This document shows, piece after piece, positions 1 to 8,588 of a stretch of DNA of 64,000 nt (its first letter is position 1; every line of letters starts with the position of its first letter). The DNA lies in the NCBI RefSeq assembly GCF_900169075.1, contig NZ_LT827015.1, positions 2,930,158 to 2,994,157 of the forward strand, written 5' to 3'. Under the pieces are notes generated by a model. It saw only the letters and a list, made by a program, of their open reading frames with translations, had not been told where the DNA came from and did not search any database. The stretch comes from Chryseobacterium phocaeense. Its GTDB lineage: Bacteria > Bacteroidota > Bacteroidia > Flavobacteriales > Weeksellaceae. A program made the position numbers and the translations under genes.

Positions 1-468
1 TTCGCGGGCAATATCCGAATAGGTAAGATTGATATCTGAGGTATGATCTACGATTTTACGGTTGGTTTCTTCCGGAACTCTCTGGTCAAAGCATCTGTTC
101 CCGGCTTCCATATGGAAAATCGGAATCTGTCTTTTCTTGGCAGGAATTGCACAAAGGCAAGAGTTGGTATCTCCTAAAACCAGAAAAGCATCAGGTTGAA
201 GTTCTTCAAGAAGGGGATCAATTTTAATCAGGATATTTCCAACGGTTTCAGTGGCGGTTTTTCCAGCTGCTTCCAGAAAATAATCCGGTTTACGCAAGCC
301 CAGGTCTTCAAAAAAGATCTGGTTCAGTTCGTAATCATAATTTTGTCCTGTATGGACGATTATATGTTCTATGGCTTCGGAAGTGTCCAAAGCGGATAAT
401 ACTCTTGATAATCTAATAATTTCCGGCCGCGTGCCTACGACCGTCATCACTTTTAATTTTTTCATCAT
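1..468 (-). CDS. UDP-N-acetylglucosamine 2-epimerase family protein, FnlC/CapG type (partial, N-terminal part)
   Basis: Reading the minus strand from the ATG at 468 gives an open frame to base 1 with no stop. It begins MMKKLKVMTVVGTRPEIIRL, the classic WecB/MnaA start with the GTRPEI nucleotide-sugar loop. Later come HTGQNYD, LGDTNSCL and HMEAGNRCFD, all family hallmarks. Only about 156 of roughly 370 residues are inside the window. Because it follows FnlA/CapE and FnlB/CapF homologues, the best assignment is the last enzyme of UDP-L-FucNAc synthesis, epimerising UDP-L-QuiNAc (older name pneumosamine route) at C2. A WecB (ManNAc) or WbpI (diacetamido-uronate) role is possible. The start lies inside the end of the preceding Wzy-like gene (56 bp overlap), which suggests translational coupling. 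Confidence 0.88.
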   Translation of the reverse strand, partial: MMKKLKVMTVVGTRPEIIRLSRVLSALDTSEAIEHIIVHTGQNYDYELNQIFFEDLGLRKPDYFLEAAGKTATETVGNILIKIDPLLEELQPDAFLVLGDTNSCLCAIPAKKRQIPIFHMEAGNRCFDQRVPEETNRKIVDHTSDINLTYSDIARE

Positions 469-1627
469 TACAAAATAATATTATAGATACAGCTACTGCT
501 GAAAAACTCCAAAACTCCATATTTTCATATATGGTATAAGAGGTTAAAACCAATATAAAATACTGAACAAAAAACAATAAATAAGGCAGGTTATATACTT
601 TATCTTTTATATATGATATTTTAAACTTCAATAGATCTTTAAAGTACAGACAAAACAAAATAAATCCGGTTAAACCCATACTCATTAATACTTCTACAAA
701 AATATTGTGAGGATACATTCCATCTTCAAATAAAATATTTCCCCCCAGAAGTATATTGTTCTTAAAGATATCGATACCCTTCAGCATATTGTATGATCTT
801 CCATATCCGTCTCCCTTGAAAATAGCATCATACATTCTGTTGATAAATGCAAAATCTGAAAGAGAGGTATGTTTTAGAAAATATATTCCTGCTACAAAAA
901 TAAGAATAAAACCTACTAATGCTATCCAGTATCTTATCTTATTCAAATAAGCCAGAAATATCAGTACAAGAATAAACGCAGCTAGCATAGGGCTTCTGGC
1001 AGAAGAAATAAATATTGTAAATATTCCTATGAGAATTCCCAGAATGGATTTCTTCTTTATTTGAGGAACCTGGAAGTAATAAAATAGTGACAATATCACC
1101 AAGGATAAGCCATAATGCCCTACACTGATATAATAACTTGCAAATATTCCGTTTGACCTCTCAATATTATGTGTTACAAAAATTGCATACAGACTACTGA
1201 TTCCGATAATAATAAGCAGAAAATTAAATGCCCATTTATTAAGTTTCACCATGATGTCTTTTGACAGACTGATACTCAAAACAGCAATATAAGGTATCAT
1301 GTTCAAGCAAATTATTCTTATATAAACCTGTGATTCATTGTTCATCACCTTAGGCAAAAGCAGGCCGCTTCTATAGCTGTAATTAGCTTTGATCAAATAT
1401 AAGATCCAGAAAAGTGCAGTAAAAATAATGGTTAATTTTCTCTTTTTTATATTCTCAAAGTTGGTGTATATAATATATAAACTAGCGAGGAACATCATGA
1501 TCCGGAAAGGAACAGAAAAATAGGTGTTTAAGGTACTAAACGGTACCGCCAGCGAATAAACGAAAATATATCCGAACGTTAAGAAAAAAACAAAATAAGA
1601 CTCAATATTAAACCGACTTAACCTCAT
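413..1627 (-). CDS. O-antigen polymerase/ligase-like membrane protein (Wzy_C family), copy 1
   Basis: This 404-residue protein is almost entirely hydrophobic, with about ten membrane segments and a larger hydrophilic stretch around residues 255-315. The motif SSARSPMLAAF followed later by YPHNIFVEVLMSMG resembles the O-antigen ligase/polymerase family, where an Arg-containing loop and a periplasmic PHN segment bind the lipid-linked glycan. The likely role is polymerising undecaprenyl-linked repeat units (Wzy) or transferring the finished chain (WaaL); sequence alone does not decide. It starts 2 bp after the FnlB gene and overlaps the downstream epimerase by 56 bp. A second member of the family lies at 11813-13027, so the two may divide the polymerase and ligase tasks. 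Confidence 0.8.
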   Translation of the reverse strand: MRLSRFNIESYFVFFLTFGYIFVYSLAVPFSTLNTYFSVPFRIMMFLASLYIIYTNFENIKKRKLTIIFTALFWILYLIKANYSYRSGLLLPKVMNNESQVYIRIICLNMIPYIAVLSISLSKDIMVKLNKWAFNFLLIIIGISSLYAIFVTHNIERSNGIFASYYISVGHYGLSLVILSLFYYFQVPQIKKKSILGILIGIFTIFISSARSPMLAAFILVLIFLAYLNKIRYWIALVGFILIFVAGIYFLKHTSLSDFAFINRMYDAIFKGDGYGRSYNMLKGIDIFKNNILLGGNILFEDGMYPHNIFVEVLMSMGLTGFILFCLYFKDLLKFKISYIKDKVYNLPYLLFFVQYFILVLTSYTIYENMEFWSFSAVAVSIILFCNDEKIKSDDGRRHAAGNY

Positions 1628-1629
1628 AA

Positions 1630-2748
1630 TTATACAGTTAAAAAGTAAGTATCCGCATCCTCGGCATTAAACGGTTCATTGATCCAGAAAATGGTATATA
1701 ATTCTTCTTCGCCAATATTTTTGATATTGTGGGTATACCAGATGGGCATATCCACATAGGCAGGTTCATTCCCGTCCAGATAAAAATCCAGGACTTCATC
1801 CGTATCAATTTTTCTCAGCTGTATCAATGCTTTTCCTTTTATTACTGCGAATCTTTCTATTTTTCTTGTGTGAAAATGATTTCCCCTGGTAATTCCGGGA
1901 ACTGTTGTGGAAAAAGAACATTGTCCCCCGATTCCGAGCCTGATTACCTCAACAAAGGCTCCACGCGGATCTATATGCTGGGTAAATTTAACAGGATAAT
2001 GATTTTTTATATCAAAATAACAACGGAAAGTATTGAACAGATTTAAATCAAATTTTGTTGTCAATTCAGGAATTTCCCCGCTTTCAAAATATAGGTTTTT
2101 ATAATTTTCCAGCTTCGCCAAAACTTCTGAAACTTTATTTTCCGAGGTATGCTGAACTTCGTATAAATCCTGAGATTCTTCCGTGTCAATTTTTTCAATG
2201 ATTTCCTGAACCAACTCCCCTACGTAAATAAGTTTTACATCTCCGTCATGGTCAATTACAGGGGTTTCACCATGGGTAAGTTTATGACAAAACGTAGCAA
2301 TGAAAGAATTATAATTGGGTTTTCCAAAGGGCCCGAAAACATTCGGAATAATCAAGCCTGTGAATTTTCCGCCTGCTCTTGCTGCCCATTCTGCAAAGAG
2401 TTGTCTTCCTTCTTTTTTAGATTTCCCGTATAGGTTGTCTTTCTCCTCCTGGGATGAAGAGGAGAACAGGATATGTGCTTTAGAGCCTGTTCTTTCCAAT
2501 GAAGCAATTAAAGCCTTCACCAGATCAAGATTGTTATTATAGATCACTTCAGGATCAGGATGGCGGTTCATGGCTGCCAAGTGGACAATGACATCACACT
2601 GTTTTACAAATTCATCGAGCTTTTCCGGATCTTCGAAAAATGATCTTTCAAAACCTATTCTTTCAAATTCATCAGGTTTTAATCCCAAAGTATTATATAA
2701 ATGTGAGCCTACAAACCCATTTTGTCCTGTAATTCCTATTCTTTTCAT
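1630..2748 (-). CDS. fnlB: UDP-sugar reductase with C-terminal cupin (FnlB/CapF type)
   Basis: The N-terminal half is an atypical short-chain dehydrogenase with the Rossmann motif GITGQNGFVGSHL and a central SSSSQ followed by YGKSKKEG, the Tyr-Lys pair. The last 130 residues form a cupin with the metal-site sequence RGNHFHTRKIERF. This two-domain layout (about 370 residues) is that of CapF/FnlB, which acts on the 4-keto product of CapE/FnlA: the cupin part epimerises and the SDR part reduces with NADPH, giving the UDP-L-talose-type intermediate of the L-FucNAc pathway. I chose the ATG at 2748 because homologous proteins start directly with the Rossmann strand. An in-frame ATG at 2763 would add five residues and overlap the upstream cupin gene by 14 bp. 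Confidence 0.88.
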   Translation of the reverse strand: MKRIGITGQNGFVGSHLYNTLGLKPDEFERIGFERSFFEDPEKLDEFVKQCDVIVHLAAMNRHPDPEVIYNNNLDLVKALIASLERTGSKAHILFSSSSQEEKDNLYGKSKKEGRQLFAEWAARAGGKFTGLIIPNVFGPFGKPNYNSFIATFCHKLTHGETPVIDHDGDVKLIYVGELVQEIIEKIDTEESQDLYEVQHTSENKVSEVLAKLENYKNLYFESGEIPELTTKFDLNLFNTFRCYFDIKNHYPVKFTQHIDPRGAFVEVIRLGIGGQCSFSTTVPGITRGNHFHTRKIERFAVIKGKALIQLRKIDTDEVLDFYLDGNEPAYVDMPIWYTHNIKNIGEEELYTIFWINEPFNAEDADTYFLTV

Positions 2749-2749
2749 T

Positions 2750-3172
2750 TTATAAATTTTCAAAGTAATCTATAGGGAAACGGTAATCATCGTTGATTTC
2801 TCCCAAAGAGTAATTTGCCATTACCAATAATCTTGAACCTTTTTCTACAGCCTGGATAGCTGATGCATAACCTCCCGGGACATGAAGTACATCCATATTG
2901 TCAGCATTTATTTCAAATTTCAAAATATCTGATCCTTTGGACGGATGTTCCCAGTTGTCAATCCTGATCAGCTTGATGATAAAACTTCCCTGAACTACGG
3001 AGAACCAGCGCTGCTCAATTTTATGACCGGTCCAGCCTCTGATCAATTCGGTGTTAATATTTTCTATAAAGTATATTCTTTTTACTTCAGAAGCATTGAA
3101 TTGATTATTAAAAACAACGTTTCCTCTTTCGTCGGAATAGTTTCCTCCTGCAAAAATTTCCGGGCTTTCCAT
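2750..3172 (-). CDS. Small cupin, sugar 3,4-ketoisomerase/3,5-epimerase-like (WxcM/FdtA family)
   Basis: This 140-residue single-domain protein has the double-stranded beta-helix pattern of nucleotide-sugar cupins. The segment LIRGWTGHKIEQRWF corresponds to the RGxHxHK/Q active-site strand of FdtA/WxcM-like and RmlC-like enzymes, and VVQGSFIIKL is the following strand. It lies between FnlA (6 bp gap) and FnlB, so it probably acts on or stabilises a 4-keto intermediate of the same pathway. What it catalyses is not fixed by the sequence. FnlB already has its own cupin, so this could be an extra epimerase giving a different stereoisomer. Confidence 0.7.
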   Translation of the reverse strand: MESPEIFAGGNYSDERGNVVFNNQFNASEVKRIYFIENINTELIRGWTGHKIEQRWFSVVQGSFIIKLIRIDNWEHPSKGSDILKFEINADNMDVLHVPGGYASAIQAVEKGSRLLVMANYSLGEINDDYRFPIDYFENL

Positions 3173-3178
3173 AGTTAT

Positions 3179-4213
3179 TTAATCTGGATACTGCATTATA
3201 TCTTCCCCCAATACTTCTTTTCTGATTAACGGAAGTTTTAACAGAAGTTTTTTCATTCCTTCTACGTCTTCCTGCTGTGTATTATGAGAATGATAATCTT
3301 CTATTTTAGAGATATCTTCCACGCCTTCAGAAAAATACTGGGCATAGTTCAGATCCCTGTTATCCGCAGGGATTCTGTAAAAATCACCCATATCTTCCGC
3401 CTTGATCATTTCTTCACGGGTACACAGGGTCTCATAAAGCTTTTCCCCATGTCTTGTTCCTATGATTTTAACCTGATTATCAGCTTTAAACATTTCTTTG
3501 AGGGCCTGAGCCAGGTCTCCAATGGTTCCTGCCGGAGCCTTATTGACAAATAAATCACCAGGGTTTCCATGTTCAAATGCAAAAAGAACTAAATCAACAG
3601 CTTCTTCCAATGACATTAAAAATCTTGTCATATTAGGATCTGTGATGGTAATGGCATCTCCGTTTTTGATCTGTTTGATAAATAGAGGAATTACCGACCC
3701 CCTTGAGGCCATTACATTTCCATATCTGGTAAGGCAGACTACTGTATCTTCAAGGTTCCTTGATGCAGCAACAGCTACTTTCTCCATCATCGCCTTGGAA
3801 ATCCCCATCGCGTTGATAGGATAAGCTGCTTTATCTGTACTTAAGCAGATTACTTTTTTCACTTTATTCTTCGCAGCTGCATCAATTACATTTTGTGTAC
3901 CTTCAACATTTGTTTTTACAGCCTGCATAGGAAAAAATTCACAGGATGGCACCTGTTTGAGGGCAGCTGCATGAAAAACGTAGTCTACATTTCTCATGGC
4001 CGGCTCAATGCTTTTATAATCTCTTACGTCTCCGATATAAAATTTCAGCTTATCATTTTTAAACTGATTCCTCATATCATCCTGCTTCTTTTCGTCGCGG
4101 GAAAAAATACGGATTTCTTTAAAATGATCTGTATGTATAAATTTCCTAAGGACTGCGGTTCCGAATGAACCTGTTCCTCCGGTAATCAGAAGTATTTTAT
4201 CTTTAATTTTCAT
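3179..4213 (-). CDS. fnlA: UDP-N-acetylglucosamine 4,6-dehydratase/5-epimerase (FnlA/CapE type)
   Basis: This 344-residue soluble extended SDR has the NAD-binding motif ITGGTGSFGTAVL at the N-terminus and the catalytic segment STDKAAYPINAMGISKAM in the middle. The Asp-Lys pair after Thr matches the FlaA1/CapE family, and the usual SDR Tyr is replaced by Met with Lys four residues on, as described for CapE. It lacks the membrane region of the PglF-type enzyme at 31071-32999, so the locus has two distinct dehydratases. The reaction is UDP-GlcNAc to a UDP-4-keto-6-deoxy-hexose with C5 inversion, the first step to UDP-L-FucNAc. It is followed by the cupin, FnlB and FnlC genes. Confidence 0.9.
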   Translation of the reverse strand: MKIKDKILLITGGTGSFGTAVLRKFIHTDHFKEIRIFSRDEKKQDDMRNQFKNDKLKFYIGDVRDYKSIEPAMRNVDYVFHAAALKQVPSCEFFPMQAVKTNVEGTQNVIDAAAKNKVKKVICLSTDKAAYPINAMGISKAMMEKVAVAASRNLEDTVVCLTRYGNVMASRGSVIPLFIKQIKNGDAITITDPNMTRFLMSLEEAVDLVLFAFEHGNPGDLFVNKAPAGTIGDLAQALKEMFKADNQVKIIGTRHGEKLYETLCTREEMIKAEDMGDFYRIPADNRDLNYAQYFSEGVEDISKIEDYHSHNTQQEDVEGMKKLLLKLPLIRKEVLGEDIMQYPD

Positions 4214-4223
4214 ATTATGTGTC

Positions 4224-6032
4224 TTAAGTTGTAATTTTCATATTAAATACTTCCTCCCAAATAGCAATATTATATAATTTCCACTGCATTTCCCTGTTCT
4301 TTAGTATTTTTATTTTTTTAGAATAAAGTTCCTGAATAATCTCAGACTGATTAATTTTTTCCAAAATTTTATCAGAATACGGCCACCATTCTTCAGTAGG
4401 GGCATCAAAACCTATTTTTCTTTTTCGCCAGGTTATTTTATCGGGCAGCTTGCCTGCCATATTTTTACGAAGAATATATTTAGACCAGCCTTTGTGTATT
4501 TTAAAATTATTGTTCATAGACAAACATGTCTCTACGAATTTATAATCTAAAAAAGGAAGTCTGGTTTCCACAGAAAATGCCATGGAGTTTTTATCTTCAA
4601 ATCTCAATAATTCAGGAATCTGTGCCCAGAAAATCTCAATTTTCTGCATCTCAAATATATTAGAATACGATTTTGTGAGCTTTTTCATCAGACCAAAATT
4701 GATAGATTTTCTATACTTTCCTTTGAGCCCCCGTCCTCTGAATAATATTCTCCACTTCCTAACAAAGAACACACTAAAATACAAGTAAGTAAGTATTCCT
4801 CTCAGAATGGATATATCATAATGACTTCTGATGTTCGATAAAAAATTAATATTCTTAAAAAATGAATGGTTCCTCAGGTATGCTGCCGTGTAACGGCTAT
4901 ATCCCAGCAGAATTTCATCGGCTCCCTGACCATCCAATAATACTTTTATTCCAAGTTTATTGGTCTCTCTCATCAGAAAGTTCTGCATATAAATTGAAAG
5001 CCCCCCAAATGGTTCTTCCTGAGTAATGATCACTTTTAATATCTGGTTTTCAAAATCTTCTTTATCAGGATATATCAGATCCTGATTTAAATTCAAATGT
5101 TCTGAAACCATTTTGGAGTAATAGCTTTCATCATTACCGGGATTTTCTGAACCAACAGAAATCACGTTAAATTTATCTTCCATCTGATTTGAAAAGACGT
5201 CTGATGCTATTGCTGCCAAATAAGAACTATCAAGCCCTCCGCTTAATGCAGATCCTATTTTCACATCAGATCTCAATCTTAGTTTTACAGATCTTTCTAA
5301 TTCTTTTTTAAATAATTCTGATGACTTCTCCAGATTTAATTTTGAAATTTCTTTATGAAAAGGTATCTCATAATATCTGTATATGTTGAAGGTATGCTCC
5401 TTCAGGCAATAGACTAGATTATGTGAACCCGGTAGTTTATCAATACCTTTAAAAAAAGTTTCGTGAGTCTGCTCAGTTAGATTAACTGCGATAAACTGAA
5501 GTATAACCTGAATATTAACCTCCGTTATTTTTTCAATTTCAAGAATGGATTTTATTTCAGAGGCAAAAATAATTTTATTTTCATCGGAATAATAATAAAA
5601 AGGCTTTACGCCAAAGCGGTCACGAGAACAAAACACTTTATTTTTTTCGGGATCAAAAATAGCAAATGCCCACATTCCATTAAACCTTTCAACACATTTT
5701 TCTCCCCAGCAGTCATATGAAGCGATTAATACCTCCGTATCTGAAGTTGTAGAAAAAGCGTATCCCAGTTGCTCTAACTCACTCCTTAATTCTACATAAT
5801 TATAGATAGCCCCGTTGAATGTGAGTACTTTAGAGTTCAGTAAAAAAGGCTGGTTCGCAGCGCTGCTTGTGTCAATAATGGACAATCTTCTATGGCCAAA
5901 TCCGATATTTTCCCTGATAAAAAAACCTTCAGCATCCGGCCCCCTATGGGACAGCTTATCTGTCATTTTCTTCAGAGCCTCCCGGGTTACAGAAGTTCCG
6001 TCTTTATATATAATTCCTGCAATTCCACACAT
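4224..6032 (-). CDS. Asparagine synthetase-like glutamine amidotransferase (AsnB family)
   Basis: The 602-residue protein starts MCGIAGI with the N-terminal nucleophile Cys2 exposed after Met removal, and has the class II glutaminase domain in residues 1-200 (HRGPD near 29-33, SDTEVL near 97). The synthetase domain carries the ATP pyrophosphatase loop SGGLDSS near residue 265. Genes of this type are common in glycan clusters, where they are thought to amidate a uronic acid or another carboxylate with ammonia from glutamine. One oddity is the sequence FNGAIYNY at residues 72-79, where canonical AsnB has Glu after NG; Ala replaces it here. It sits between HisF and FnlA with short gaps, so the substrate is probably a sugar carboxylate of this glycan, perhaps the diacetamido-uronic acid. 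True asparagine synthesis cannot be excluded. Confidence 0.85.
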   Translation of the reverse strand: MCGIAGIIYKDGTSVTREALKKMTDKLSHRGPDAEGFFIRENIGFGHRRLSIIDTSSAANQPFLLNSKVLTFNGAIYNYVELRSELEQLGYAFSTTSDTEVLIASYDCWGEKCVERFNGMWAFAIFDPEKNKVFCSRDRFGVKPFYYYSDENKIIFASEIKSILEIEKITEVNIQVILQFIAVNLTEQTHETFFKGIDKLPGSHNLVYCLKEHTFNIYRYYEIPFHKEISKLNLEKSSELFKKELERSVKLRLRSDVKIGSALSGGLDSSYLAAIASDVFSNQMEDKFNVISVGSENPGNDESYYSKMVSEHLNLNQDLIYPDKEDFENQILKVIITQEEPFGGLSIYMQNFLMRETNKLGIKVLLDGQGADEILLGYSRYTAAYLRNHSFFKNINFLSNIRSHYDISILRGILTYLYFSVFFVRKWRILFRGRGLKGKYRKSINFGLMKKLTKSYSNIFEMQKIEIFWAQIPELLRFEDKNSMAFSVETRLPFLDYKFVETCLSMNNNFKIHKGWSKYILRKNMAGKLPDKITWRKRKIGFDAPTEEWWPYSDKILEKINQSEIIQELYSKKIKILKNREMQWKLYNIAIWEEVFNMKITT

Positions 6033-6035
6033 AAA

Positions 6036-6800
6036 TTATTTTTGTCTTAGCCCTTCTTTCTCATCAAAAGAAGGATAGTTTATTAATACGGCCTTATAAA
6101 CCCCTTTAAATACAAATAAACTACCTGCTGCTACTCCAATAATTCCGTGCTTATCTATTACCTGTTTGATATCTTTCAAAGAGCCTGCTCCTCCCAAAAC
6201 GGTAAGCGGCAATGAAATCTTTTCTCTGATTTTTTCTATCAATCCCATATCATATCCCTTCATCACACCATCCTGATCTATGGAATTGATAATAATTTCA
6301 CCGGCTCCCAAATGCTGTGCTTCTTCTACAAATTTAACAGGATTGATTCCTGTAGATTTTTTTCCATTATGAGTATATACTTCATAGCCTCCGAAAAGTT
6401 TTTTCTTTACATCCAAAACCACAATAACGCTTTGCGACCCTACCCTGTCTGCAATTTGAGTAATCAATTGCGGATTCTGAAGAACAGCTGATGAAAGCGC
6501 AATTTTTTCAATACCAAGACTAAAGATTCTCTGAGCCTGTTCAACCGTTTTCACTCCACCTCCATAGCAGAGGGGCATTCTGGATTGATTGGCAATTCTT
6601 TCTATTAAGCTGTAATTAGGCTCCAATCCTTTCGCTGTAGCATCAATATCAAATATGGCCAATTCATCAACCTCTTTCTCATTAAAGATCCTCACTGCAT
6701 TGATGGGGTCTCCCACGTATTTGGGATTCTTGAAATTGACGGTTTTGACAAGTCCGTTATCCTGTATTAACAGACTGGGTATCACTCTTGGTCTTAACAT
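6036..6800 (-). CDS. HisF-like imidazole glycerol phosphate synthase cyclase subunit of the sugar-amidation type (HisF2/WbuZ)
   Basis: This 254-residue protein is a beta/alpha barrel alignable along its length with HisF (GDPINAVRIFNEKEVDEL, GGGVKTVEQAQ, STGINPVKF, INSIDQDG). Residue 130 keeps the second catalytic Asp (VVLDVK), but position 11, the catalytic Asp needed to close the imidazole ring in true HisF, is Leu (IPSLLIQD). That loss, and its place between a sugar amidotransferase/HisH pair and AsnB, indicate that it passes ammonia from HisH to the WbpG/WbuX partner rather than making histidine. It follows HisH by 20 bp and precedes the AsnB-like gene by 3 bp. No other his genes are in the window. 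Confidence 0.88.
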   Translation of the reverse strand: MLRPRVIPSLLIQDNGLVKTVNFKNPKYVGDPINAVRIFNEKEVDELAIFDIDATAKGLEPNYSLIERIANQSRMPLCYGGGVKTVEQAQRIFSLGIEKIALSSAVLQNPQLITQIADRVGSQSVIVVLDVKKKLFGGYEVYTHNGKKSTGINPVKFVEEAQHLGAGEIIINSIDQDGVMKGYDMGLIEKIREKISLPLTVLGGAGSLKDIKQVIDKHGIIGVAAGSLFVFKGVYKAVLINYPSFDEKEGLRQK

Positions 6801-6820
6801 TTGTGTTTATGTTTTGTTTT

Positions 6821-7435
6821 TTAAAGTTTCGCAAAGTTGTGAAGTAATATTTCACCATAATGGTGGCTTTTTTCGGGATGAAACTGGATTCCATATTTAT
6901 TTTCGTGATGGGCTGCAGAAGAAAACTCGCCTCCATAATCCGTGACAGCCATAATGTCTTCCGTATTATTACACTGAAAATAGTAGGTGTGAAGAAAATA
7001 AAAAATAGCATTATCTTCCAGTCCTTTGAATAATTCAATATCTTTAACCGGTTTCACATCATTCCAGCCCATATGTGGAAGTCTTGTCACCTGATTAATT
7101 TTTGTTTCATCAAACTTTTTTACCGTAGCATCAATCCACTTCAGTCCTTCTATCTTTCCTTCATCACTGTTATTGGCCATCATCTGCATTCCTACACAAA
7201 TTCCTATGACCGGTATTTTATGATTAAGAACCAGATCGTCCAGCTTATCTCTCATTCCTGAATTATTAAGCTCTGTCATGGCATGATCGAAATGACCAAC
7301 CCCTGGAAGAATGAGCTTTTCAGCACCTTCCAAATCTTCCTTGGTTTTGGCTATTTTCACCGCTACATCCACTCTCTTGTAAACATTTACAAAAGCATTG
7401 ATATTTCCAACGCCGTAATCTATAATTGTTATCAT
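6821..7435 (-). CDS. HisH-like glutamine amidotransferase subunit (HisH2/WbuY)
   Basis: This is a 204-residue class I glutaminase. The nucleophile Cys80 lies in PVIGICVGMQMM, and the His186-Glu188 pair is in GIQFHPEKSHHYG near the end. The oxyanion segment LILPGVGHFDHAM is intact, so the catalytic triad looks complete. In polysaccharide loci HisH2 and HisF2 form an ammonia-generating complex for the N-acetyl-sugar amidotransferase that converts an acetamido group to an acetamidino group. The gene overlaps the upstream amidotransferase gene by 4 bp, the usual sign of co-translated partners. Confidence 0.88.
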   Translation of the reverse strand: MITIIDYGVGNINAFVNVYKRVDVAVKIAKTKEDLEGAEKLILPGVGHFDHAMTELNNSGMRDKLDDLVLNHKIPVIGICVGMQMMANNSDEGKIEGLKWIDATVKKFDETKINQVTRLPHMGWNDVKPVKDIELFKGLEDNAIFYFLHTYYFQCNNTEDIMAVTDYGGEFSSAAHHENKYGIQFHPEKSHHYGEILLHNFAKL

Positions 7436-8577
7436 CTGAATAATCTCTTTTCTAAGCCCAGCTTTTGCATTGCCTGCGCACCAAATTTAATAATACCCAT
7501 TTTATTTTTATAATCTTTATAGGTTTTATTTTCACCCTCAAAAATCTGCTGCAATTCTTCTTTGGTAAGATCTAATTTATTGGCTACATATTCAAACTCT
7601 TTCTGCAGGAATTCTTCTGAAAGCTCAGGCCTCGACACCCTGTCTAACGCCTCCTCACGTGTCATCTGCCCTGTAAGTATGAGTGATGAAAAATGCGCTT
7701 TTCTCTTTTCATAGCCAAATTTTCTAGGTAACCAGTAATCTTCATAAAAACGGGTAAACCTGGACTCATGGTGTTTGTGTTGAAATGATTCCCATCCGAA
7801 TTTTTCAATTAAAAGAGATTCTGCGTCCTTTTTAATGTAAGGCACCAAGTTTAATGGCTTAAAAACTTCCATTCCATAGACATATTTATAATATATTTTG
7901 TAGGACAGGATGTCTACTAAAGGAAATGTTTTAAGTGGTTTTTTTCCAAATTTAGAATGAATATCTTTTACAAGTGTGGTATCAATTCCTGGAAAACCTC
8001 CCCATTCTTCGGGTTCTCTACAACATTCCGTAGAAAAATTGCTCCCTGTAAGTACATAGTTTATTTTATGTTTTTTGGCAAATTTATACAATCCCGAGAA
8101 GAAAGCATAATCCTGTGGTAGGTCCTGGTCGGAAATTTGTGATTTAAGAAATGCAACCTGCAAATCTTTCATTTCCTCCCAATTGATGACTTCAGTGTAC
8201 AAATCTAGATTAAGACCATTAATCAGCTTTTCGATATTTCCTACCGCTTTATCTGTATTCCAACCTGCATCTACGTGAAAAATCAAGGGACGTATTCCCA
8301 TGATTTCTTTTGCTACATAAGCAGCATAAGAGCTATCCAACCCGCCACTCAGGCCTATGATACAATCGAAATCTTTATTTTTTGACGTTTTTTTGATTTT
8401 ATCGGCAATTTTCATCAGTTCATCATATCCTCGTTCGTCGGTATGCCAGTTTGGTTCAATATTTTCTTTGAAGTTGGTATAATAGTCACTTTCTCCTTTT
8501 TCGTTGAAAATGATATTTGGATCTGTAGTATCCATTATGGTTTTTGTACAGATTTGGTAAGTACCTTCTTTTCCCAT
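7432..8577 (-). CDS. N-acetyl sugar amidotransferase (WbpG/WbuX/LfnA/PseA family)
   Basis: The 381-residue protein has an N-terminal block CTKTIMDTTDPNIIFNEKG typical of the family, then the PP-loop ATPase motif IIGLSGGLDSSY (SGGLDS at residues 77-82) that adenylates the substrate. With HisH and HisF it should turn an N-acetyl group into an acetamidino group, as in ManNAc3NAmA (WbpG) or L-FucNAm (WbuX/LfnA) O-antigens. Because FnlA, FnlB and FnlC genes lie in the same operon, L-FucNAc is the favoured acceptor; the diacetamido-uronate made by the Wbp block is the alternative. The first 40 residues hold a single Cys, whereas I recall many relatives having two CxxC-type pairs there, so a zinc site may be absent. 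Confidence 0.88.
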   Translation of the reverse strand: MGKEGTYQICTKTIMDTTDPNIIFNEKGESDYYTNFKENIEPNWHTDERGYDELMKIADKIKKTSKNKDFDCIIGLSGGLDSSYAAYVAKEIMGIRPLIFHVDAGWNTDKAVGNIEKLINGLNLDLYTEVINWEEMKDLQVAFLKSQISDQDLPQDYAFFSGLYKFAKKHKINYVLTGSNFSTECCREPEEWGGFPGIDTTLVKDIHSKFGKKPLKTFPLVDILSYKIYYKYVYGMEVFKPLNLVPYIKKDAESLLIEKFGWESFQHKHHESRFTRFYEDYWLPRKFGYEKRKAHFSSLILTGQMTREEALDRVSRPELSEEFLQKEFEYVANKLDLTKEELQQIFEGENKTYKDYKNKMGIIKFGAQAMQKLGLEKRLFR

Positions 8578-8588
8578 TTTTTTTAAAA

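Noticed and set aside
6036..7435. HisH and HisF as histidine biosynthesis genes
   Set aside because: They overlap a sugar amidotransferase gene, HisF has lost Asp11, and no other his gene is present.
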